Shown piece by piece: positions 52,746-61,296 of a stretch of DNA of 64,000 nucleotides (positions are counted from its first letter, which is position 1; each line of letters starts with the position of its first letter). The position numbers were made by a program, and so were the translations under genes. Under the pieces are notes generated by a model, which saw only the letters and a list, made by a program, of their open reading frames with translations, was not told the DNA's origin and searched no databases. This stretch comes from Septoria linicola (Eukaryota; Ascomycota; Dothideomycetes; Mycosphaerellales; Mycosphaerellaceae): positions 1,054,001 through 1,118,000 of the forward strand of contig CP099426.1 in the NCBI GenBank assembly GCA_024114885.1. Reading direction: 5' to 3'.

Positions 52746-53452
52746 GCCGCTCTGAAGGAAGGAGGACGGAGTTCTAGTTTTTTTTTTGACAATGATATTG
52801 ACTGCGACAGACACTATTCTCGATTGGAATACTTTTCGCGATGTGCTGACGACGACTCAGAGGCTGCCTCTTGCGAGCTCAAGGATCGAAGCATTTACGA
52901 CTGCTAGCGATTCTCGTGTGCAACTTTTTTTCATATCGCGGAGACTACGCCGTCATGAGCGAATGTGAGAAACGGAGGCCGCCCAAGGATTCTCAGAGGC
53001 ATGCGGAGATCATGGAGCAGGTTCTCCTAGATCCAACCCATATTGCAAACCCGACCGACATTCTAGGCCCGACCGAATGTTACTCGCAGCCTCCCTGGAG
53101 CATCAACTTCTGATCTTCTCCAGTGCTCTGCTGTGGTCTAGGCTAGTGGGGTCTTCTTCGTGTAGCTCTGCAAATGACATGATATGCAGAGGCACTTCAA
53201 GTTCTGGGCATCGACTTCTTGGTCGGATTTCCACAACTATGCCATCGGAGTGACACATGTTGCGGCGAAGCGGCGTTACGCTTGGCGCAAAGAGTCGTGG
53301 TCAAAATCCTGGCTTTCGATCCTTTTCTGACTCACACAATGGACTCCAAGACAATGTGCGCTGTACTGGTTGATTGGAATCGACTGTGACTACAGAGAAG
53401 CATTACTAAGGGTGATGGAATTATGTAGATCCAACGCATGAACATTGATCCT

Positions 53453-53962
53453 CTAGCAACAACTTCCCCTCGCAACCCTCTTCAAAGCTCGCCACTCAGC
53501 TTTCTCGGCCCTCCAGGCCTCACGTCTCTCTGCCTTCCTGGCTCTGTATGCCTGCCACCAAGTCATGCCCTCTGGGATTCCTGCTATAGCGTGACTCTGC
53601 GAAGATAGAGAGGAAGCTTCATCGGAGGAATAGACGCTATCGTTGTCTTCGATCGGGCTCCGTGGGACTGGCTTGCCGTCTTTGGTGTAGCCGATCACTG
53701 GTTCGTCCGGCATGGCAGCGCGGTTTACGACTGCTTCGTAGCTCGGTGGACTTGCTTCTGGGCTTTGGGTAGACAGCGCTTGAAGATGAGGTCGATTGGC
53801 TGCTTGGACCTGGAAGACTGTAGTCGATCGGCTGCTGTCTATCGAAGTTGAGTCTTGCACGTCCAGCGGTTTCTGACTCTTGTGTTGCAGGTATTTCTCG
53901 TATGCAGCTCCCGCTAGAGTGACAGCGACAGGAGCACGTCTTTGGTTGCGTCTGCAGCACAT
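53453..53962 (-). CDS. Hypothetical protein with paired cysteines at both ends (169 aa)
   Basis: Single exon, ATG at 53962. It begins MCCRRNQRR and ends ARGSCC. The terminal CC could be a Rab-type geranylgeranyl or palmitoyl site, and the N-terminal CC a palmitoyl site; both are inference. SPPSYEAVV contains a PPxY motif that would bind WW domains of Rsp5/Nedd4 ligases. The middle is disordered and Ser-rich. The end, from MTWWQAYRARKAERREAW, is a basic amphipathic helix. Similar short proteins occur as hypotheticals in Dothideomycetes. Probably membrane-anchored; function unknown. Confidence 0.62.
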   Translation of the reverse strand: MCCRRNQRRAPVAVTLAGAAYEKYLQHKSQKPLDVQDSTSIDSSRSTTVFQVQAANRPHLQALSTQSPEASPPSYEAVVNRAAMPDEPVIGYTKDGKPVPRSPIEDNDSVYSSDEASSLSSQSHAIAGIPEGMTWWQAYRARKAERREAWRAEKAEWRALKRVARGSCC

Positions 53963-54681
53963 ATCTTCTTATTGATTGATTCGCTGAGTATTGAGGAGTG
54001 TCTTTGTTGTCGTTGGTCTGCGTTTTGTTCGAAGTAAACTGACCTTGATGATGAGATTAGAATACCTGCGGAATAGGGCTATCAGTCCGTTTATATGCCC
54101 GTCTGTACACAGCTTAAGACATGCGCATTGTCCTCAAGGCCGTAACATCGAGTGTAGTTGCCTCAGAATTGCTCCGCGTTGTCTGGAGATGTGAGCTTGC
54201 GGCCGCAAGCCACAGCGTCACTCAGCTTCACTCGCATTCTCGGCTCAAAGAGGCTAGCGTGAACAAGCTTCGTTTGCGGAATCAGAAAGTGATTTCCATT
54301 GACAATGCGAGTGCTACACCTTCGATATGCGGCCGACTCTAAACGTACTCCCTTTTCCAATGAGAAGCAGCCGACGAGTGCTTCCTCGCTCCGTGGCGAT
54401 CCGTGACTGCACCCTCCGTTTGGTTCCCAAAATTTAAGCTTTATTGTTCCGTGCAGAAAGTGCGATAGTTGTGCGTATGCAGCTGCGGCTTGACCTCCTA
54501 CCCTGATACCAGGAACAGCATCTCAAAGTAGAGTAGGTGTACCACCTGGCAATCCAGGCGAGTTCACGACCCAAAGATGGCTATCTCCTCTGCGACGACC
54601 GCACTCGACGGTGCCTAGAATGCGCCCCGACACTCTGAACCCACATCAAAGCTGAGAGCACGAACGGCCATTGCTATCATC
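53963..54681. other. Intergenic region, no supported gene
   Basis: Only short frames; the right part is presumably the promoter of the secreted protein at 54682. Confidence 0.35.
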
Positions 54682-55214
54682 ATGCTATCCAAGATGGTGG
54701 TCGCAGGCCTACTTCTGGCGGCACTCTACGCGAGTATCATCGCCGCCGAAAGTGTCATTACAGAAGCTCCCTTCGACAAATTCCGAATTGGTATCGCACG
54801 CTACGAGAATCCGCAATGTAGAGGCAACGCAACTGGTCCGACCAAATCGATGGAGCGTTACGATAACCACAACATCAGTTCGCGCAGGTGTCACTCATGG
54901 GAGGACGACCGGCCATTCATGTCGTTCTCGTATTGATGGAGGATCTACGGCAGTTGGCAGAAGGTGAAGCATTTGCCGGGATACGGAGATTGTGAGATAG
55001 AATACTGCTGTACAACGAGGCGAAATGCGTTGAGCCAGCGTATATTGGCAAGTTTGAGAATGTGAGTGCTGAGGATTTCTTCTCAATGTGTCTCGCTGAA
55101 ACTGATGTTGTTGTGACGCAGGCAAATGTTGAAAGATACTTGAGTTCGTGTGATAGCTTCAAGGGCCCCGCGAGGAGCGCAAAATTGGTATGCAAGAAGA
55201 GTGAAGGTGCCTGA
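54682..55214 (+). CDS. Small cysteine-containing secreted protein (about 133 aa), effector-like
   Basis: Proposed exons are 54682-54929, 55001-55061 and 55122-55214. The second intron (55062-55121) has a strong GTGAGT donor and GCAG acceptor and is well supported. The first (54930-55000) is weaker; without it the protein ends after 84 residues with FMSFSY. MLSKMVVAGLLLAALYASII then AAE is a clear signal peptide. The mature chain has five cysteines, including NPQCRGNATG, RRCHSWED, AKCVEPAY and LSSCDSF, and two NxT/S sequons. No family was recognised. Size, secretion and cysteines suggest an apoplastic effector-type protein, which is inference. Confidence 0.6.
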
Positions 55215-55430
55215 AGCTTCCGTGAATGTGTCGAACCGCCAGAGCGCTCAGTGGCGATTCGTGAGTGCAGAATAGGGCGTGTTTTTGGAATCGTGTCCAA
55301 CCTCCGTAAAGAGAGAAACGGGAAGACCCTACTAGTACCGTTGCATTCCTGCGCTATGTCATCGCTGCGTTTGATGCCCATAAAACTGACTGGTGGGACA
55401 GAGTGATTTCAGAAGTGACTTGTCTCAGGC

Positions 55431-57335
55431 TCAAGCTGGCACTTTGGCACCATTGTTGGCCCAGAACGTGCCCCAATCTATGCCTTTGACCTTCTTTCGA
55501 AACTGTGCTAAGCCATGCTCTCCCTCTGAGCCAGGTTGCATCATCTCAGCAAACGTTTGCGTGACATATTGCTGCTGCTCTGTCCCACCAGGATTGCTCC
55601 AGCCCAGCCTGACAAGCTCTTTGCAAGCAGCAGCTGAGCGAGGCGCAGACTTGCTGATATCTGCAAGGTATTGCGTTGCCTTGGCTTCGAGCTCTTCTGT
55701 ATCGCGAGCAATGTGATGTATAGCACCAATGCGACGCAGCTCATCTGGCTTGACTTCCCGACCAGCGAGGATGGCTTCTCGAACAAATGGTATCCCCCAC
55801 TCGCGGATCATGTATTTGGATATGATTGCAGGCGACAAGCCAAGCTTGATCTCTGTCATGGTAAATCGAGCTTTCTCCGAAACCAGGCGCACATCGCAGA
55901 TGAACGCCAGCCCGACACCGCCTCCGAAACATGGACCATCGACCACTGCGATCGTCGTCTGCGGGACATTATCGATGGCCTGATACAGTGCCTCGACTTT
56001 GCCGTAGTATGCAGCTTTTTCGCTGGCTTCATTTGATGCACTACTACCGCCCGAGCTTAGGTCCATTCCCGTGCAGAAGTACTTGCCCTCTGCTTCGAGT
56101 ACAACGTGGAAAACACTTCTGTCATGTGATAGCTTCTGGAAAAGCTCCGTGATTCCCTCGACCATTGTATTCGTGAGTGCGTTGCCGTTCTTTGGTCTGG
56201 TCAAGGTGACTTTGACCACATTGCCTGCCCTTCGGACCTTGTAATCGCCTTTATCCTCGACGACTGTCCATTTTGGCACCTCGACTATTGGCGTTGATGC
56301 TTTTGAGCCTGGGATGCTGTTCGTACCTTGAGACTTTGCTATTATTGCCGAACCAGCTCGACTGTTGTTGGGGATGTTAAGCTCTTTTGAAATCCAGTCA
56401 CCGATCTCTGCCAATTGCTGCAAGTCTAGACCAGTCTTGATCCCTGCCTTCTCAAAAGTGTACACCATGTCCTCTGTCGCAAGGTTGCCTTTGGCACCTT
56501 TTGCGAATGGACAGCCACCAAGCCCAGCAACACTACTGTCAAAGGCTCGAATGCCCATTTCGTAGGACTTCACCACGTTTGCAATGGCTTGACCATACGT
56601 GTCGTGGTAATGACCAGCTAGCTTCTCTGCTGGTATCTCTGATAGCAGAACTTTGAGCAGCTTCTCGATATCATAAGGTGTGCCTACGCCGATCGTGTCA
56701 CCAAGCCCAACCTCATAGCAGCCCATTTGTAGAAATCGCTTGGCAATTTCCAGAACTCTGCTAGGCTCAGTTGGCCCGTCGTAGGGGCAACCCACAACAC
56801 ATGAGATTACTCCACGGGCACGTATCCCATGATCTCTGGCAGCCTGAACGATCTGCTGTGAGCGATCGAGTGCTTCTTCAATGGAGCAATTCGTGTTGGC
56901 TCTGCTGAAGCCTTCTGATGCGGATGCGAACACAACAACTTCCTGCGCGTTGTTCTGGACTGCCAGCTCCAGCCCTTTCATGTTTGGAGTCAGAACTGGC
57001 ATCCAGATATTCGATGCTTGTCCGATAGTGTTGGCTTCTTTGATGACATCCTTGGAATCTGCTAATTGAGGAACCCATTTTGGAGATACGAAAGATGTGG
57101 CTTCTATGTTACGCAAACCAGTGTTGGCCAGGCGTTGTATGAGCTCAATCTTTGTCCGAGTTGGAACTTGGTTCTTGATGTTCTGTAGTCCATCTCGAGG
57201 GCCGACTTCTAGGATGGTCACATCAGATTTCGTGGCAGATGTGATTGTTGATCTATGTCGCACAGATATACGACCCTTCTGTTTCGTCGATGCTCTGGCA
57301 GACCGCAGTACAGTCGACGTCAGCCTCGCGGCCAT
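55431..57335 (-). CDS. Mitochondrial HMG-CoA lyase / methylglutaconyl-CoA hydratase-like fusion (634 aa)
   Basis: Single exon. The start at 57335 gives MAARLTSTVLRSARASTKQK, an Arg/Ser-rich mitochondrial presequence; an in-frame ATG at 57488 is an alternative. Residues about 38-335 are HMG-CoA lyase: EVGPRDGLQ (43-51), GLGDTIGVGTP, GHYHDTYGQA (metal His 242 and 244) and AGLGGCPFAKGAKGN (catalytic Cys 275). Residues about 355-634 are a crotonase with YFCTGMDLSSGG, CFGGGVGLAFICDVRL and FTMTEIKLGLSPAIISKYMI. The GGVGL and TEIKLGLSPAxIS blocks resemble bacterial LiuC/AtuE-type hydratases for carboxylated enoyl-CoAs, from memory. The two domains would carry out consecutive steps: 3-methylglutaconyl-CoA to HMG-CoA to acetoacetate plus acetyl-CoA. 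It is divergent from the CoA-transferase gene. Confidence 0.9.
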   Translation of the reverse strand: MAARLTSTVLRSARASTKQKGRISVRHRSTITSATKSDVTILEVGPRDGLQNIKNQVPTRTKIELIQRLANTGLRNIEATSFVSPKWVPQLADSKDVIKEANTIGQASNIWMPVLTPNMKGLELAVQNNAQEVVVFASASEGFSRANTNCSIEEALDRSQQIVQAARDHGIRARGVISCVVGCPYDGPTEPSRVLEIAKRFLQMGCYEVGLGDTIGVGTPYDIEKLLKVLLSEIPAEKLAGHYHDTYGQAIANVVKSYEMGIRAFDSSVAGLGGCPFAKGAKGNLATEDMVYTFEKAGIKTGLDLQQLAEIGDWISKELNIPNNSRAGSAIIAKSQGTNSIPGSKASTPIVEVPKWTVVEDKGDYKVRRAGNVVKVTLTRPKNGNALTNTMVEGITELFQKLSHDRSVFHVVLEAEGKYFCTGMDLSSGGSSASNEASEKAAYYGKVEALYQAIDNVPQTTIAVVDGPCFGGGVGLAFICDVRLVSEKARFTMTEIKLGLSPAIISKYMIREWGIPFVREAILAGREVKPDELRRIGAIHHIARDTEELEAKATQYLADISKSAPRSAAACKELVRLGWSNPGGTEQQQYVTQTFAEMMQPGSEGEHGLAQFRKKVKGIDWGTFWANNGAKVPA

Positions 57336-57620
57336 TTCATCAAGATCGTACTTGACGTGTCGAGGTCTGATCGAGCATCTTCTGGCTGGCCAAACATGGG
57401 CATTATCCACCAGCAGCCAGTCCTCATTGTACGCCACCGGTCCACACGCTGCCGCCAGATTTTGGCTCGAGCGGGGTTTGGGGTGCATCTTGCGGAAACT
57501 CTGTTCCTCTTCGCCAACGTCCAGGAAGCGACATGGTCCGAGGACCGGCAATAAGCTACCTGTGGTGGTATATCATTGCGTTCAAGAAGATGGTGTCTGG
57601 AGAAATGCAATCTTCTCATC
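57336..57620. promoter_or_regulatory. Divergent promoter, lyase-hydratase / CoA-transferase
   Basis: A 285-bp gap between divergent starts, suggesting co-regulation. It contains CTTGCGG at 57489 and the palindromic GGTCCGAGGACC near 57533. CGG-type half-sites are typical of fungal Zn2Cys6 regulators; a regulator is not identified in the window. Confidence 0.45.
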
Positions 57621-59077
57621 ATGTCCGCTCTCCGGCTCAGCCTTGCTAGACGCCTAACTCGACCGGGATGCCATCATCATTCCTTCGGGGTGTTTGTCTC
57701 AGCGGCCCCGCGGAACCCGAAGCGCAGCTATTCTAGCCCCAGCAAAGCAGACGGTCCGCTGGTTGGAGTGAAGATATTGGATCTGTCCCGCGTGCTTGCT
57801 GTGAGTCGAGACCGGCGATGGAACATCGGAAGCTGATTCTGTCAGGCACCATACTGCACCCAGATCTTGGCCGATTATGGAGCAGAGGTCATCAAGATTG
57901 AAGACCCGGATCGTGGTGTATGATGCCCTGTAGTTCGAAGATCGTCAATTGAGACTGAAATGGCTCCTAGGATGACACTCGATACTGGACGATATCTGGC
58001 GAAGAGAAGATGTGGAGGCCTGGGATAGGTCCCATGAGCAATTACTTTTCTGCTGTGAATCGGAACAAGAAGAGTATTGCGCTTAATCTCAAGCATTCGG
58101 AAGGAAGAAAGATCTTCCTCAAGATGGTAGAAGATGCCGATGTTGTAGTAGAGAATCTCCGTCCCGGCAACATGGAACGATTGAAGCTTGGCTACAAGGA
58201 CCTTCGTCAAGTCAATAAGCGCATCATCCTTGCCAGCACCAGCGGATATGGTGCTGGTGGGCCATTCGAAAAGCGTGCGGGCTATGATATGATAGCTGGA
58301 GCTGAAGCAGGACTCCTTCATCTGACGGGCGAACGTGGTGGTGGTCCAGTACGACCAGGTCTTGGCCTGACAGACATGTCTACTGGTCTGTATATGCATG
58401 GTGCCATCATGGCCGCACTCTATGCTCGTGATAGAACAGGCGAAGGCCAGAAGATTGATGGCTCACTCTTTGAGACCCAAGTCGCGTTGCTCACGAACGT
58501 AGCACTGTCCTGGCTCAATCTCGGCGTTGAAGCAGAAAGATGGGGTGCACAGCATCCTTCTGTGGTACCCTACGATGCTTTCAAGACGAAAGACTTGTAC
58601 TTCGTTTGTGGCGCAACGAATGACAAGCAATTCGCCAACCTGACAAAGATCTTGGGGAAGCCGGAGTTGGCAGAGGACAAACGCTTCCTCACTAATGGGG
58701 ACCGAGTCACCAATAGAGATCAGCTCTTCCCTATTTTGAACCAGCAATTCTCCGCCAAGTCAACTGACGAATGGGTGGCCGAGTTCGAGGGCTCAGGCAT
58801 GCCGTATGCACCAATCAACACGATGGAGAAAGTGTTCGATCACCCGCAGACCGAAGCCCGTGATATGGTCACGGAGGTTGATTTGCCTGCTGCCGCAAGT
58901 GGTAAGATAAAACTTCTTGGTCCAGCGATCAAGTTCAGTCATACCCAGCCATCGATACGCAGTGTTCCTCCACTACATGGCGAGCACACAAACGAGGTGC
59001 TGAGCGATATGGGCATTACAGATCTGGACCAGCTAGAAAAGGATGGGGTAATCAGGAACAGAGCGCCAGCTCAATGA
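57621..59077 (+). CDS. Mitochondrial class III CoA-transferase (CaiB/BaiF, SUGCT-like, 452 aa)
   Basis: Three exons: 57621-57800, 57846-57917 and 57971-59077; introns 45 and 53 nt, all phase 0. Junctions restore SRVLAAPYCTQILADYGAEV and DPDRGDDTRYW. The N-terminus MSALRLSLARRLTRPG followed by more Arg/Ser is a mitochondrial presequence. Family blocks are VKILDLSRVLA, IEDPDRGDDTR, NRNKKSIALNLK, VVVENLRPGNMERL and RPGLGLTDMSTGLYMHGAI. The Asp in LTDMSTG matches the catalytic Asp that forms the acyl anhydride in family III enzymes. Human SUGCT moves CoA from succinyl-CoA to glutarate or hydroxymethylglutarate, and the length is the same. A dicarboxylate acceptor is therefore likely. Confidence 0.92.
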
Positions 59078-59404
59078 GGCACAGTCCAATTGGCATGAGG
59101 TTTACCGCTCATGGCATATACCGCTACACACACAACAGCGCTCCCGCCGATCGGGCAATGCTCGGCAGTCATGTTCGAGTGACACTGTACGAGGCATGAC
59201 GACCATTGGTCAGCCATTCGACACGATGTCTATCCAAGTTGGGCTAGCAAAGTTGCAGATGTAGATCCAATTAGCTATCACTCACCAGGTGCCTCACTCG
59301 GACACTATAATGTCGTAAGAGCACCTTCTCCTCAGTCTCACCCTGACCAGACGTGCTGCGATCCTCTCATTCGGACAAGCACAAGACTGTTACACGCCAC
59401 GACA

Positions 59405-59541
59405 ATGCTACTTCTCAAGACTCTATTTGCGTTGCTGCTGTCGACCACAGTGCTTGCAACCTACATCCCTCCAGTACCCGCGAATCCGTGGACAAGGCCA
59501 TGTTTGGCGATCTATCGTATGCGCTTCACAGCGGTCTTCAC
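59405..59541 (+). CDS. Possible small secreted protein, first exon only
   Basis: MLLLKTLFALLLSTTVLATY followed by IPPVPANPW and one Cys is a good signal peptide with a short mature part. The frame runs into an intron-like GTGTATG or GTATGT near 59542, and the downstream exons cannot be resolved by eye. Upstream the sequence CACTATAATG near 59302 is weakly TATA-like. It could be a small secreted protein gene between the CoA-transferase and the carrier; the end is unknown. Confidence 0.3.
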
Positions 59542-59868
59542 GTGTATGTCCCATCATATTGACAACTTCATAGGGTGCAGGAGCGACCGTGTGAGGGAAG
59601 CATGATCATCATGTCGAGAGCCATGTGATAATGGGCGACTGATCTGCCCAGTGTTGAATCTCGGGCATGCGAGGGAGTATACACGTATCCCCAAAACAAC
59701 ACTGGAAGTCGTGACTGCGGAACTCGTATGTCCATTCCATCAAGATTTGTCAATAAGCCGTGCCACTGAATCCTTGAACAGTGTGTTGGGCTCTCACTTT
59801 CGTATACGGAAGTAGCTATGCTGGTGCTGGTATTGTAATTCTGTTCATTTTACTTCTATCTCTAGGGT

Positions 59869-60938
59869 CTAAAGGATACCGGACTGCTTCGCATATGCTG
59901 TCACATTATCTGCAACAATCAAAGTAATAATGGTATGAGGCGCAATCCTCAAGAAGTACGTTCCGAATCCACGATAGAAGCGGAGGAACCCTTCTTTCCT
60001 GTATGCTTGCAGTGCACAATCGAGCATACCTTTATACTGCGATCCACCTCGCTGCAGACGAGTCTTCAGAAAGTCGAAAGGAAGACCTAGAAAAGAGGCG
60101 AAGAAGCCGGCGACTCCTGACGCGGCGAATGTGATGTTGCGGTCGGACAGCGAAGTGTGCTGCTTCAGCTGATGCTTTGATTCGCTGAAAAAAGCGAGCT
60201 GGGTGTTGTTAGCCTGGTCTCGGTGACGTGCACTGTAGACATACTGACCTGGCCGAAATTGGTCGCCATTGCTCTCACGATCGTTGGGTACGCTCCTGAC
60301 CACAAAGCGGTGATGCCTTCAGCCTTGGCGATCCTCATAAGCGCATCGACAACAGATCGATAGTTTGCTCTTTGGTCGCGTGGCTTCATGCCATCCGATT
60401 GCAGACGAATCAGAGCAACCTCTGCTGGGTTCGCCAGTGCTGCAGCCAGACCTCCTGCGCTCAGAGATGCTACTGTTCGCTCTCCGAACCCAACAGATCT
60501 GCCTTGACTTTCAGCTCTCGTGGTCGCGTACGCCAGGAATCGATCGAAAAAGCCCAGACGTAAGGTCGCGTAGGAAGCTTGTCTAAGCCAGGCTGCTGAA
60601 ATCCCATTGTATAGACTGAAGAACCCGTCTTCAGCAACGATCTTTCTGGCCACTGCTGTGGGCGACTGTCCTTTGCCCGCGGCACCTTCGCCAAGAAGTT
60701 GCAGACGGACCTATAAGCTTTCAATCAATGACCGTTGCGTTTGCTTCAGACGGTATCGGCATCCACGCACCTTCACCATATCGATTGGCTGGACACATGT
60801 TGTGCCAACGATACCAGATGCTCCACCAATCACGAATGGCAGAATTTGTCTTCCGGTCGCTGCAAGAGCTGAGACCGCGACATCTCGTGTATTCCCTGGC
60901 TCTGTAGACCCACTGGTGGGCTTCTTCGATTCAGACAT
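59869..60938 (-). CDS. Mitochondrial carrier of the 2-oxoglutarate/dicarboxylate type (319 aa)
   Basis: Three exons: 60938-60771, 60710-60249 and 60198-59869; introns 60 and 50 nt, phase 0. Three repeats carry the signature PxDxVK: CVQPIDMVKVRLQL, ANPAEVALIRLQSDGMKP and GLPFDFLKTRLQRGG. The middle repeat, with PAEVALIR and DQRANYRSVVDALMRIAKAE, is the pattern of the oxoglutarate/malate carrier and dicarboxylate carrier branch. TNFGQLAFFSESKHQL is restored by splicing. It sits in the inner membrane and probably exchanges a dicarboxylate. Its place between a dicarboxylate-type CoA-transferase and an acyl-CoA dehydrogenase suggests it delivers their substrate to the matrix. Confidence 0.92.
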
Positions 60939-61296
60939 TTCATCGTGGCCATCATCAGACTATTTCCGAGTCGCGTTGCTCTAGAAGAGGTCGGCTGGTT
61001 TAGATTCGCCTGGCCCTCGGCATGCTGTCACTTGCGGCAGCGAGTCTTCTGAAGATGTCCCATTGCGGGGATAGATGGTCTGGCTGTATATATCCGGTTA
61101 TTACCGCTGGAGCTGACTACCTTGCGGGGGCTCGTAAGTCTACGACACGAGCATGTGTGGTGGTGCTGACTCTTGCTGTTGTACGTGAAAAGCTGACCTC
61201 GTACTTGTGTGGATGAAGAAGTTGTCGCGGTTGGAGCACTTCCCATGTAACACAAGTCTTGGCATCGACACTGGCCCTCGCTCCCGACATCAGATC
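60939..61296. promoter_or_regulatory. Divergent promoter, carrier / acyl-CoA dehydrogenase
   Basis: A 358-bp gap between divergent starts. TTGCGG occurs three times in one orientation (61032, 61063 and 61122), and once more in the other divergent promoter of this cluster at 57490. A TATATATCC stretch lies at about 61086. The repeated CGG-containing motif could bind a shared Zn2Cys6 regulator. Confidence 0.45.

Larger units (their letters stand above)
50319..53452. other. Gene-poor region, about 3.1 kb
   Basis: No frame here carries a recognisable domain. Features seen are an AT-rich stretch near 52320-52460, a purine-rich tract, a GC-rich hairpin and a T10 run near 52.6-52.8 kb (listed separately). 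No terminal repeats or transposase/reverse-transcriptase signatures were recognised, though decayed transposon remnants cannot be excluded. Confidence 0.4.

Noticed and set aside
52448..52777. 109-codon frame with Glu/Gly-rich end
   Set aside because: Its apparent composition is produced by the purine tract and the GC-rich hairpin.
59625..59651. Possible 27-nt intron that would extend the small secreted gene
   Set aside because: Far below the shortest introns in this window (45 nt), so the exon chain that needs it was dropped.
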